Source: Bacillus sp. FJAT-47783
GTDB lineage: Bacteria > Bacillota > Bacilli > Bacillales > Aeribacillaceae
Length of the DNA: 64,000 nt
NCBI RefSeq assembly: GCF_022808615.1
Contig: NZ_JAKZKS010000004.1
Location: forward strand, 89,163 to 153,162
Direction: 5' to 3'
Shown here piece after piece: positions 54,931-63,765 of the stretch. Numbering within the stretch: position 1 is the stretch's first letter; the number at the start of each line of letters is the position of its first letter. The notes below the pieces were generated by a model. The model ran no database searches. It was not told the DNA's origin and saw only the letters and a list, made by a program, of their open reading frames with translations. A program made the translations under genes and the position numbers.

Positions 54931-55055
54931 CACCCCCTTTCCGTTGGAATGAGGGGTTAGCCGACCACCCTTATAGAACGTTTAACTACTAAGTTTTATT
55001 ATAGCATAGACAAACGTTTGGAAAATGATTCAATACTCATACTTTCAATTATGGG

Positions 55056-55712
55056 TTAGCATTCCTTTTTTTCAAAACGATTAATATCTACATCGGCACC
55101 AATTACAATCATGATATCCCCTTTTTGTATGACTTCATCCGCCTGTGGGGAAACGATGATTTCTTTATCGCGCTTTATCGCAACAATATTTATTCCGTAC
55201 TTTGCGCGAATATCTAGCTCAATAATGGAATGACCGCTAATATTTTCATTCGCGACAATCTCAACAATGCTATGTTCATCCGATAATTCTAAATAATCTA
55301 ACACATTATTTGAAATAATATTATGAGCAATACGTTTTCCCATATCTCGTTCAGGGTGTACAATTGAGTCTGCACCAATTTTTGTTAGTACTTTCTCATG
55401 GTAATCGTTTTGTGCTTTTACCGTAATGTACTTTACACCAAGCTCTTTTAACATTAACGTTGTTAAAATACTCGCTTGAATGTTATCCCCTATCGCAACG
55501 ATGACATGATCAAAATTGCGAATGCCTAAGCTTTTTAATACCGCTTCATCCGTTGTATCTCCTACGACCGCGTGCGAAGCAATATTGGCAAACTCATTTA
55601 CTTTATCTTCATCAATATCGATCGCTAATACTTCTAGTCCCTCTTCACTTAATTCACGGCAAATACTGCCACCGAAACGGCCAAGACCAATAACAGCAAA
55701 CTCCTTCTTCAT
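55056..55712 (-). CDS. ktrC: KtrC, cytoplasmic K+ channel gating subunit
   Basis: 218 residues. RCK_N Rossmann domain (GLGRFGGSICRELSEEGLEV, acidic end of strand 2 in DIDEDK) that binds ATP/ADP and c-di-AMP on the C-terminal RCK_C domain (about 135-218). It forms an octameric ring on the membrane subunit KtrD, which is not in this window. In B. subtilis ktrC (ykqB) lies beside ykqA, as here, and near rnjA. Confidence 0.93.
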   Translation of the reverse strand: MKKEFAVIGLGRFGGSICRELSEEGLEVLAIDIDEDKVNEFANIASHAVVGDTTDEAVLKSLGIRNFDHVIVAIGDNIQASILTTLMLKELGVKYITVKAQNDYHEKVLTKIGADSIVHPERDMGKRIAHNIISNNVLDYLELSDEHSIVEIVANENISGHSIIELDIRAKYGINIVAIKRDKEIIVSPQADEVIQKGDIMIVIGADVDINRFEKKEC

Positions 55713-55791
55713 CCATACTCCTCCATCTTCATTATGTATGACGATATTTTACCATAATTTCATACTATGTCATAAACACTTCTTTTCCATT

Positions 55792-56640
55792 TTATTGTTT
55801 AGGTAGTTCCTTCATGTACCGTTCAATTTTTTCGTAGTAGGCATTTGACACTCTCCCTTTTGAACCACGTAATATTTCTTCCCTATAATGATCAGGTGGT
55901 GCTAGTTCTTCTTTTTTCTTACAAACAACAAACGTTAAACAGTCTTCATACGTTTGACCGTCTATTTCGACATCGACAAATGTAGGTCGATATAATGAAC
56001 AATTGACACCTTCACGTTTATACAAGTAACGGACCGCCTCAAAAGGAACTTCATATATGATCCCTTCAACAGTGCCACCATCTTCAACAATATCTGCCCG
56101 ACCGCCGTCTGCGGCATGCACAGTAAACCGTAATGAATAGTTTTTTAGCTTACCAGCACCTATGACTTTTTGAAAATGGTGATCTACTTGATGTTGCCGG
56201 AAACGATTTGTATCCATACATGACCCGTACGCAAAATAATACGTTACGGGAGGTTTTTCTATAAAATGGCGATATTCTTTCCAGTCGCCACGTTCAATCA
56301 AACGGTAAGATGGTTCTACATGTTGTAATCGGTAGATGTAGCACGAAACTTGTCCAGTATCCGTTTGAGCTGTTATCATCTCACGAATATATAAACTATC
56401 TTTCTCGTTTTTTTCATTATAGCCTTCTAACCTATCAAGCTCTTGAAGTGTTGTTCCTGATACTTCATAAATTTCCCCATAAACAACACCCTCACCAATT
56501 GCAAAGCCAGGGTAATAATAGTTTGTATCATACAAATGGCCCTTCACATAGGCTTGTGCAAATAAACGCTTTTCATTTTGTAACAAATCATGATGATGCT
56601 CTCCTTTTCGTAACGTTCCATAAACAAATACAAGTGGCAT
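55792..56640 (-). CDS. ykqA: YkqA, tandem gamma-glutamylcyclotransferase-like protein
   Basis: 282 residues from ATG 56640 (AAAGGAGGGAG 4 bases upstream). Two GGCT/AIG2 folds: N-terminal VFVYGTLRKGEHHHDLL (3-19) and a second starting YYFAYGSCMDTNRF (about 140). YGTL and YGS loops bind the gamma-glutamyl group; the catalytic Glu is likely in the GEIYEVS/GIIYEVP strands. Such fusions might cyclise gamma-glutamyl amines or peptides; substrate not established. Usual neighbour of ktrC. Confidence 0.88.
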   Translation of the reverse strand: MPLVFVYGTLRKGEHHHDLLQNEKRLFAQAYVKGHLYDTNYYYPGFAIGEGVVYGEIYEVSGTTLQELDRLEGYNEKNEKDSLYIREMITAQTDTGQVSCYIYRLQHVEPSYRLIERGDWKEYRHFIEKPPVTYYFAYGSCMDTNRFRQHQVDHHFQKVIGAGKLKNYSLRFTVHAADGGRADIVEDGGTVEGIIYEVPFEAVRYLYKREGVNCSLYRPTFVDVEIDGQTYEDCLTFVVCKKKEELAPPDHYREEILRGSKGRVSNAYYEKIERYMKELPKQ

Positions 56641-56706
56641 GTTCTCCCTCCTTTTATTCATTGAACAATCGGGATTATATTTAAGTTATAACCCCGCTAT
56701 TCATCA

Positions 56707-57216
56707 TTAAGGTAATCTTGAAGCAAAATTTTGTACCATTTCCTCGTTTTCTTTTTTTCGATGTTTTCGTATTTCTGATCGTTTTTTGGCTGTTTCATGG
56801 AGCTCTTTTTCAAGATCCGTTTCAGGCAACACTTTTGGTACAGGTATCGGTTGTCCGTTTTTATTCACAGCAACCATCGTGAGAAAAGAGATGGCACATA
56901 CATTTCGCTCACCCGTTAATAATTTTTCTGCGACAACTTTGACAAATACTTCCATAGACGTTCGCCCTGTATATGTAACAAATGATTCTAAACAGACGGC
57001 ATCCCCTTCAAAAATGGGGTGAAGAAAGTCAACAGAATCAGTAGAAGCCGTCACAACAGGACTTCGCGCGTGCCGCATCGCAGATATTGCTGCGACATCA
57101 TCTATATAAGCCATAAGTTTTCCCCCAAACATCGTTCCGTGACTATTCGTATCTGGAGGCAGTACAATACTTGTTTTCACAACAAGCGAATCTCGGCATC
57201 GTTTCGATTGTTCCAT
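56707..57216 (-). CDS. ykhA: Acyl-CoA thioesterase (hotdog fold, YkhA-like)
   Basis: 169 residues, ATG 57216 (GGAAAGGAGAAAACGAAG upstream). Hotdog motif NSHGTMFGGKLMAYIDDVAA contains the catalytic Asn/Asp-type residues; the strand VTASTDSVDFLHPI follows. The C-terminal 40 residues are charged helix (KKRSEIRKHRKKENEE). Hydrolyses medium- to long-chain acyl-CoA. B. subtilis ykhA is a close match. Confidence 0.88.
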   Translation of the reverse strand: MEQSKRCRDSLVVKTSIVLPPDTNSHGTMFGGKLMAYIDDVAAISAMRHARSPVVTASTDSVDFLHPIFEGDAVCLESFVTYTGRTSMEVFVKVVAEKLLTGERNVCAISFLTMVAVNKNGQPIPVPKVLPETDLEKELHETAKKRSEIRKHRKKENEEMVQNFASRLP

Positions 57217-57367
57217 CTTCGTTTTCTCCTTTCCATTCCATATTTCTATCCTCTCCTAAAAAAAGAAATTTTGTCAACAATGTGTCAGCATTTAAAATGC
57301 TTACATTACCTAGCCTATCCTCTTATGGTAAAATGACGAAAGAAAGGAAAGTTGAGGTGTTTGACAC

Positions 57368-58390
57368 GTGATGTTTTTCAAACGTTTATGGATTAAAGCT
57401 CTTCAAATGAGTGGTTGGACTTTATTTTTTGGAACGACAACGCTCATTTTATTTAGTAGTTTCTTTATTTCGTACTTAGAACCTGAAACGTTTCCTAGCC
57501 CGTTTGAAGGCTTATGGTGGACGATGACCACGGTCGTGACCGTTGGATATGGAGACATTTCCCCAACGACTGTCTCTGGAAAAATATTTGCAATGTTTTT
57601 ATATGTAATGGGAATCGGACTTATGACGGTCTTAATCGGGAAAATCATTGAATCATTTACATTACGAAAACGGCTGAAGGAGGAAGGTAAATTGAAAATC
57701 ACAACGAAAAACCATATTGTTTTAATAAACTGGACGAAAAAAACAGAGCTTGCTTTACGTGAACTCCTTTTAACATTTGATCATATTCATATCGTCATTA
57801 TTGACGAAAACCTTGCAAAAATCCCCCTGCTTCATGAACGTGTGGAGTTTGTTAACGGGGATCCTGCTACAGAGGACACGCTCTTACAAGCCAATTTTCT
57901 CGAATGTAAGTCCGTTATGATTTTTTCACCAAATGGCGAATTAAAACCGTCGGAAGCAGATGGTCACACATTATTAATCGCCTCCATTTTAGAAGGGCTA
58001 GGTAAAAAGCACGGAAAGAATATTTATACGATTTGTGAAGTGTCAGACTCTAAACATATACAAGCCTTTACACATGTAAATGTTGAAGAGTTTATTACAC
58101 CAAACGATATGTCCGCACACCTTGCGGCACGTTCTATGCTGTTTAATGGAACAACCGAAATTATTCGTCAATTGACTAGTCATGTCGGCCATGATCTTTA
58201 TCATATTCCGAAAAAGAAGGAATGGAAGACATTTGCTGATGCCAAGCATGAACTTAGTGAAAAGGGAGCCATTTTACTTTCGAATCATCAAGATATGTCC
58301 ATCACCCATCAATTAGACGAACTGATTCCAGATGATGCGAAATTGTTTATTATTTGTGACCAACATACATATAAAATGATTATTGATTAA
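57368..58390 (+). CDS. yugO: YugO-type potassium channel
   Basis: 340 residues from GTG 57368 or ATG 57371 (GAGGTG upstream). Two TM helices around the pore loop with selectivity filter TVVTVGYGDIS (about 55-65), then an RCK/TrkA_N domain starting KNHIVLINWTKKTELAL (about 112) and a C-terminal domain. In B. subtilis YugO releases K+ for electrical signalling in biofilms and lies behind mstX; no mstX-like gene is upstream here. Confidence 0.92.
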   Translation: MMFFKRLWIKALQMSGWTLFFGTTTLILFSSFFISYLEPETFPSPFEGLWWTMTTVVTVGYGDISPTTVSGKIFAMFLYVMGIGLMTVLIGKIIESFTLRKRLKEEGKLKITTKNHIVLINWTKKTELALRELLLTFDHIHIVIIDENLAKIPLLHERVEFVNGDPATEDTLLQANFLECKSVMIFSPNGELKPSEADGHTLLIASILEGLGKKHGKNIYTICEVSDSKHIQAFTHVNVEEFITPNDMSAHLAARSMLFNGTTEIIRQLTSHVGHDLYHIPKKKEWKTFADAKHELSEKGAILLSNHQDMSITHQLDELIPDDAKLFIICDQHTYKMIID

Positions 58391-58424
58391 AAAAGGAAGA
58401 GCGGATTCCGCTCTTCCTTTTTAG
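58391..58424. terminator. Bidirectional terminator, yugO / DUF350 gene
   Basis: AAAAAGGAAGAGCGGA / TCCGCTCTTCCTTTTT, nearly loop-free long stem. Confidence 0.9.
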
Positions 58425-58837
58425 TACGTTAACGATCCAGCAATAACTAACCCAATTCCGACAGATAGAAATAATAAAAACAAGCCGACTGCTTCATTAT
58501 TGTCATCAATCGCTTTTGTTATATTAAATTTCGGTGTGATCCATTCTGCAATATAAAAAAGTAAGATTTGAATGATAATGGCAATACTTCCCCAAATCAC
58601 CATATCGATTAAGTTAACTGAGTTTGCTATCGCCGAGTAAAGAACGATGGCAAGACCTAAAATCCGACCGCCAAATGCATATACAGCTGCTTTATTTCCG
58701 TTTTTAATCAATTCAAACTCTTTATTTTTCGTTGTGACTTCAAACAAAATAATTCCGATTAATAACATAAGCGATGCAACACCTACATAGGCAAGTGTTG
58801 AAACAAATAAATTAGAAAAATTCATCACAATGTACAA
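58421..58837 (-). CDS. DUF350 (UPF0719/YjfL-like) membrane protein
   Basis: 138 residues, ATG-started frame with a likely inner start at 58825 (MNFSNLFVSTLAY; AAGGGTTG upstream). Four TM helices in two similar halves, each ending in a Gly-rich segment (GGRILGLAIVLYSAI; LLFLSVGIGLVIAGS), the DUF350 duplication. In E. coli the homologue YjfL is encoded with an ATP-grasp protein (YjfC) and a lipoprotein-like partner (YjfM), the same trio as here. Function unknown. Confidence 0.83.
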   Translation of the reverse strand: MYIVMNFSNLFVSTLAYVGVASLMLLIGIILFEVTTKNKEFELIKNGNKAAVYAFGGRILGLAIVLYSAIANSVNLIDMVIWGSIAIIIQILLFYIAEWITPKFNITKAIDDNNEAVGLFLLFLSVGIGLVIAGSLTY

Positions 58838-58849
58838 CCCTTTCTTTTT

Positions 58850-60097
58850 TTAAATTGTACGGACTCCAATTGGAAGATAATAGGCGCCATTATCCGTAAT
58901 GGGGCCCCCTGCCCGTACGCCAATACCACTTGCTTCCCCATTAATTAGAAAGCTGCCAATTAAATAGTTTGATCGTTTTTTCCCTTCGATCGTTTCTATT
59001 TCATAAGTGGGTAGTTCAACATATTGTTGAAAAACGGGGATCGAATCTTTATATGTTTTATTCGGATCTTCCATTACTGTTCCATCATTTAGATAAATCT
59101 CAACCGTGTCACCTTCACGGCCGAAGCTAGGCTTTTTCACATATGGAATACCCTTCTCCGTAAAAAAGTTGTCGTCTAAATAGGTTGGAAGGAAGTATGT
59201 ATAAATCCACTGATGCTCTTCTTCTGTAAAGTACGGATGATGTTGCTCAAAAAGACCCCAAATAACGGCTTGAACCGCTTTTGACTGCAACAAAAAAGCC
59301 GAAATCGGATTGATCATCGCCAATTGATGATTCGTAACGAGCTCTAACAGTTGAATCCCGACTTTTTCTTTCGTTATCGGATCTTCATCTAAAATTAAAT
59401 GTTCAAGCGGATATGTTTGCCGATATAAAATATCGATTTTTCGTCCCTTTTGATCATATAGCCCTTCACCTGAGACAATGTTTAATTGCTGGAGCGGAAC
59501 ATACGTTGCATCCAGACCGGAAATTTCTAATAAATATAGAGACGTAAATTTATCTTCTTCATGATCATGATGAGAAGTAAAGACGATATAAGGCTCCTCT
59601 TTATTTAGCTTAATTGCCGATTCAATGATCGCTTTTCGTACCGCTAATGCTAAATGCTTTTCTACTCCTACATTCGGGTTCTTGGCATGAAAATAATCGG
59701 TTAAGTATTCGTTCACATGAAACACTTCTTTAATAAACGTTGGGGTATCGGCATTTAATTCAAGCAATTTATACCCGCTTTTTGTTTGAACGAAATCGCA
59801 ACGGGCAATAACAGTTTCAACCGGCAAAAATCGATGCCGAATAAATGGAAGCATCTCCCTCGGTATGTCGAGCATCATAAGCGTTTCATCATCCGCTTTC
59901 CGCAACAGTTTCGCCGTTTTATGAAAAATATGGGCGACCCGGTTCGTTGCGAGACGAATTTCTTCTATTTCTTTTTCGTTAAATAGAATGATGTCAAGTA
60001 AAGCGTATTCACTATCATATAAATCTGGCCAAAATTGATCAATTTGACGATACGTTTCGATTCTCTTTTGACGAAACGAGTGACGATCACCGACCAT
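58850..60097 (-). CDS. Glutathionylspermidine synthetase-like ATP-grasp ligase (YgiC/YjfC-like)
   Basis: 415 residues with the GSP_synth ATP-grasp domain: LELNADTPTFIKEVFHVNEY, KPSFGREGDTVEIYLNDG (ATP-binding loop), and the C-terminal GVRAGGPITDNGAYYLPIG. It lacks the amidase domain of E. coli Gsp. Enzymes of this fold join a carboxylate (the glycine end of glutathione) to an amine. Bacillaceae do not make glutathione, and the lipoprotein encoded upstream overlaps its start (TAATG), so that protein is a candidate substrate. True substrate unknown. Confidence 0.87.
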   Translation of the reverse strand: MVGDRHSFRQKRIETYRQIDQFWPDLYDSEYALLDIILFNEKEIEEIRLATNRVAHIFHKTAKLLRKADDETLMMLDIPREMLPFIRHRFLPVETVIARCDFVQTKSGYKLLELNADTPTFIKEVFHVNEYLTDYFHAKNPNVGVEKHLALAVRKAIIESAIKLNKEEPYIVFTSHHDHEEDKFTSLYLLEISGLDATYVPLQQLNIVSGEGLYDQKGRKIDILYRQTYPLEHLILDEDPITKEKVGIQLLELVTNHQLAMINPISAFLLQSKAVQAVIWGLFEQHHPYFTEEEHQWIYTYFLPTYLDDNFFTEKGIPYVKKPSFGREGDTVEIYLNDGTVMEDPNKTYKDSIPVFQQYVELPTYEIETIEGKKRSNYLIGSFLINGEASGIGVRAGGPITDNGAYYLPIGVRTI

Positions 60098-60450
60098 TAG
60101 CCGCCAAATCCTCCCTTACTCCCTGATCCAAACCCAGAGCTTGTACTTTTGGAAGAACCCACATTTCCCTTAAATGAACTGCTTGATTGATAAGATTTAA
60201 AGGCCGAGTCCTTACGTAAAGACGATTTAGATGAGAACGTTCTTCCCCCATAATAATAGTGCCCGTAATGTGGGGAATCGAAGTCATCACATTCCCATAC
60301 GCCGTCGTCATCATCCCATTCCCATTCTGTACACGAATCATCTTCCGGTACAGGTGGTAAAGACACTTCTTCTTCACTACATGCGGCTAAACTCGTAACC
60401 ATTGTAGCCGATACAATTCCTGTCAATAACTTACTTGTCTTTTTCAACAA
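60097..60450 (-). CDS. Gly/Ser-rich lipoprotein ending in FGG, partner of the ATP-grasp ligase
   Basis: 117 residues from TTG 60450 or 60447 (AAAGGAGGAG upstream). Signal peptide with lipobox (VTSLAAC, Cys24). An acidic Trp/Cys segment (CTEWEWDDDDGVWECDD) follows, then His/Tyr (HYGHYYYGG) and a low-complexity Ser/Lys/Gly tail ending GSGSKGGFGG. Its stop overlaps the ligase start by one base, so the two are translationally coupled. The layout recalls E. coli YgiB-YgiC and YjfM-YjfC. The exposed Gly-Gly end could be modified by the ligase; that is inference. Confidence 0.8.
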   Translation of the reverse strand: MLKKTSKLLTGIVSATMVTSLAACSEEEVSLPPVPEDDSCTEWEWDDDDGVWECDDFDSPHYGHYYYGGRTFSSKSSLRKDSAFKSYQSSSSFKGNVGSSKSTSSGFGSGSKGGFGG

Positions 60451-60538
60451 TACTCCTCCTTTTTTTTATTTTCCAACTTTTCCATTGAACTCCATGTTAT
60501 AGTATAAGGGATACTAATCCGATTTTGGAGGTTTGATG

Positions 60539-60991
60539 ATGAATTTTGCGAAGTTGGAATATCGATTAAATGATGAAAAAAATCACTTCCCTGCTTTATA
60601 TCATTACGAACAATTAGATGTTCATGAAATATTTTGCCGCAGGCTTTGTGATTATTTTATTAAAGATGGAAAAATATTTCGGAAAACGTCTTCTGCCAAA
60701 GAACAACATAGTTTCGTTATTTATGTGGAAGAAGACCATGAAGAAGAACTATTTCTTGACGCAAAAACGTATGAGCATGTCACATTGGAAATTCGTCTTT
60801 ATAAAGAAAATGAACCTTCTCCCCTTCTTTTTACATACAACTTATCAAGTCACAAAGACGTTTTAGCCTATTTTGACAACGACTATTTACAGCTTGGGGA
60901 ATATGAGTATGAATACATTTCTTCTGAAATCGATGAAGACCGTTCCACTTATGTCCTATACGTAGATTTGACGGGCTATAAATACGAATAG
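60539..60991 (+). CDS. Hypothetical acidic protein
   Basis: 150 residues from ATG 60539 (GGAGG 7 bases upstream; ATG 60536 also possible). Acidic, Tyr/Phe-rich, beta-strand pattern (HSFVIYVEEDHEEELFLDAK, YVLYVDLTGYKYE). No signal peptide, TM or catalytic motif. No family recognised. It stands alone between the lipoprotein gene (divergent) and topB (convergent). Confidence 0.65.
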   Translation: MNFAKLEYRLNDEKNHFPALYHYEQLDVHEIFCRRLCDYFIKDGKIFRKTSSAKEQHSFVIYVEEDHEEELFLDAKTYEHVTLEIRLYKENEPSPLLFTYNLSSHKDVLAYFDNDYLQLGEYEYEYISSEIDEDRSTYVLYVDLTGYKYE

Positions 60992-61114
60992 AGAGAGCGC
61001 CTCTCTATTCGACACAAATCACGATTATTGGCGATTTTTGCGCTTTCCCAAGAAATATCTCGTTGTATTTCCTACACTTACTATTACGAAAAAAAATACG
61101 GTTTTGTTTCGTTT

Positions 61115-63286
61115 TTATCCTTGTTTTGCTTGAGGAAATGCAAAAGATATTTTTCCATTGTGCAGCTTGAGCTTTGCGTCAAATGTTTTTTCCCCTTTTT
61201 TAAACCCTTTTATGACATTCGTTTCCCCATCTTTTAACAGCTTTTTCACATTCGCCTGTGATATTTTTTTCGATAAAATCGTTTTGGAAATCGTCATGGT
61301 ACAGTTTGTTTTCGTATAATTGGAACAACCGTAAAAGTTTCCTTTATCAACAATAACGCCACCACATGTTGGACAAGTACCGAGCTTTGTTGCCGTTTGT
61401 TTTTTTGATTTCGAAAAGCGATTTTCTTGTAAGGAATCAATGTCAAATGATTCAAAATTCCATTTTTCACTTCCACGTTTTGCATCGTCAATCATTTTGA
61501 CAACTAGTTTCTTCGTTTGCTCGATAAATTGCTTCGCAGATGCTTCCCCTTTTCCGATTTCTCTAAGACGCTGCTCCCATTTTGCCGTCATATCTGGCGA
61601 TGTAAGCAAATCTGAACAAATGGATGAGATAAGAAGCTTTCCTTTTTCCGTTGCATATACTTGATTTTTCTTCACTTCAATATACTTCCGATCTTTTAAA
61701 ACCGTAATAATTTGGGCTCTCGTCGCTTCTGTACCTAACCCTTCTGTTTCTTGTAACACTTTACTTAGCTCTTCATCCTCACTCCATTTGCCGGCTGTTT
61801 TCATCAACGTTATAAGCTGACCTTCCGTATATCGTTTCGGTGGCTCTGTTTTCCCTTCTTTCACTTTTACGTGTTTGACCTCACCTCTTTCTCCTTTTGA
61901 AAGAGGCGGTAAATGTTTTTCTTCCTTTTTCTTCTCTTGTGATAAGACGGTACGCCATCCTTTTTCAATCATTTGTGTTCCTTTTGAAATGAATTGGGCT
62001 CGGCCGTCGACAACGGTATGTACGGTTGTATAATCAACGATCGCTTCATTGTAGTGAGCGGCGATTAATCGTTTTACAATAAGGTCATATATTTTTTGCT
62101 CATCAGGCGGTAAGCTTGTTACGTTTACGACTTGCTCTGTCGGGATGATGGCATAGTGATCGGTTACCTTTTTTTCATTGACGTACCGTTTATTGTTTAG
62201 CAAAGAGTCATTCGGAAGCGGAAAAAAAGATTCATATTCTTTCATTTTGTTAAATTTCGCTACTATTTGCGGAAACATGTTTGCTTCCTCTTTTGTGACA
62301 AAGCTTGAATCAGACCGTGGATACGAGATATTTCCTTTTATATATAATTTTTGCGCGATGTCTAGCGTCTTTTTCGGTGAAAATTTAAATCGTTTGTTCG
62401 CCTCTGCTTGAAGGGATGATAAGTTATATAAATACGGTGGTTGAAAATGTTTACGCTCCTTCTTTATTTCAGTTATTTCTGCTTCTTTTTCCTGACAAAA
62501 GCGGGCAATTTTCTGTGCTAACTCGCCATCATCCAACCTCGTTTCACCGTTTTTGTGCCACTTTCCTTCATATATTTTTCCGTTCATTTGAAATGTGGCG
62601 ATTACTTCCCAAAAGGGCTTTGAAACAAAGGACTCGATTTCTTTTTCCCTTTTGACAATGAGCGATAATGTAGGTGTTTGCACACGCCCAATCGAAAACA
62701 AACTGGAAATTCCTTTTTCTTTTAACAATAGGGAGTAGACTCGAGATGCATTCATGCCAACGAGCCAGTCGGCACACGAGCGACTATACGCTTCATAAAA
62801 CAAATTCCGCGTTTCCTTTTCATCTAATAGCTGTTCAAAGCCTTTTCTCACGGCACTTTCGGTTAAGGATGAAATCCATAATCGTTTTAATGGCTGCCTT
62901 GGGCGACAAAGCTGTAAAATGAGCCGAACGATCGCTTCCCCTTCCCTGCCAGCATCGCTAGCGATAATGATTTCATTGATTTCTCTTTTTTGCACAAACT
63001 CACGAATGATTTGAAATTGTTTCCACTTCCCTTTCGACACACGATGCTGGAATGTAGTCGGTAATATGGGAAGGGTTTCTAACTTCCAACGTTTCCACTT
63101 CGAGTCATATTCTTCAGGTGGCACGAGTTCACAAAGATGGCCAATCGCCCACGTCATGATAGCCCCATTTGGGAAATGCGAACATTCGTTAATTTCGATA
63201 TAGCCTTGTTTTTTTCGATGTGGAAATGGAGCCGCTAACTTTGCTCCTTGATCTGGTTTTTCTGCGATAATTAATACGCAACCCAT
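61115..63286 (-). CDS. topB: DNA topoisomerase III
   Basis: 723 residues. N-terminal Toprim (VLIIAEKPDQGAKLAAPF, IIASDAGREGEAIVR), the active-site Tyr in GNISYPRSDSS, VTDHYAIIPT, and a single C-terminal zinc-ribbon-like unit CPTCGGVIVDKGNFYGCSNY with a later Cys. A final basic domain KLKLHNGKISFAFPQAKQG is common in Bacillus TopB. Type IA enzyme that decatenates and resolves replication intermediates. ATG 63286 follows AAAGGAGATTGACC. Confidence 0.95.
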   Translation of the reverse strand: MGCVLIIAEKPDQGAKLAAPFPHRKKQGYIEINECSHFPNGAIMTWAIGHLCELVPPEEYDSKWKRWKLETLPILPTTFQHRVSKGKWKQFQIIREFVQKREINEIIIASDAGREGEAIVRLILQLCRPRQPLKRLWISSLTESAVRKGFEQLLDEKETRNLFYEAYSRSCADWLVGMNASRVYSLLLKEKGISSLFSIGRVQTPTLSLIVKREKEIESFVSKPFWEVIATFQMNGKIYEGKWHKNGETRLDDGELAQKIARFCQEKEAEITEIKKERKHFQPPYLYNLSSLQAEANKRFKFSPKKTLDIAQKLYIKGNISYPRSDSSFVTKEEANMFPQIVAKFNKMKEYESFFPLPNDSLLNNKRYVNEKKVTDHYAIIPTEQVVNVTSLPPDEQKIYDLIVKRLIAAHYNEAIVDYTTVHTVVDGRAQFISKGTQMIEKGWRTVLSQEKKKEEKHLPPLSKGERGEVKHVKVKEGKTEPPKRYTEGQLITLMKTAGKWSEDEELSKVLQETEGLGTEATRAQIITVLKDRKYIEVKKNQVYATEKGKLLISSICSDLLTSPDMTAKWEQRLREIGKGEASAKQFIEQTKKLVVKMIDDAKRGSEKWNFESFDIDSLQENRFSKSKKQTATKLGTCPTCGGVIVDKGNFYGCSNYTKTNCTMTISKTILSKKISQANVKKLLKDGETNVIKGFKKGEKTFDAKLKLHNGKISFAFPQAKQG

Positions 63287-63489
63287 TTATCGGTCAATCT
63301 CCTTTACTCTATATTTTATGAAAGATAAGTCTTGTTCGACTTTTTATAAAGAAAAACAATAGAAATTCAATAATCATAATCGTCTTTTTTAACCGTTTCT
63401 TCCTCTTTAAGTTGAAAGTCTACAACATTATCTAGGCTAAAAAGCCTATCTGAAATAGATGCGAATATGAATCTTTAAAATCGTATTAT
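63287..63489. other. Upstream region of topB
   Basis: AT-rich DNA with the topB promoter presumed on the minus strand. The inverted repeat AGGCTAAAAAGCCT (63432-63445) is short. No gene seen. Confidence 0.4.
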
Positions 63490-63765
63490 AAAACTTTTTT
63501 TCAAGAATGAATAGATGAACAAGTTAAAGAAAAAGCTTTACATGATGTAATGATCGAAACAGCCTTTATTTCTCAAGTTTCACAATTAAAGTTACTACCT
63601 TGAGAAGAAGTATTAAAGTGGTAAAAACTTCGAAAAGGCAAGCGGAGAAGAGTAAAAGAAATGGTTGATAGCTTAATAGAAGGGTTAAGGATTTCCGAAG
63701 ATGAATATTAGCAAACGGTTGTTCCTAGTGGATTTGTATGCACCATTAGTAAAGAATGACTCTTC
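63490..63765 (+). pseudogene. Decayed reading frame, family not identified
   Basis: In one plus-strand frame a protein-like text can be read through several stops: IDEQVKEKALHDVMIETAFI, SQVSQLKLLP*EEVLKW*, KGKRRRVKEMVDSLIEGL, RISEDEY*. Codon use and the absence of other-frame structure suggest a former gene now broken by at least four nonsense changes, with no start. Charged helical text; family not recognised. Confidence 0.5.

Noticed and set aside
60087..60377. 96-codon minus-strand frame overlapping the Gly-rich lipoprotein
   Set aside because: Out-of-frame shadow; the lipoprotein frame has signal peptide, lipobox, ribosome site and coupling to the ligase.
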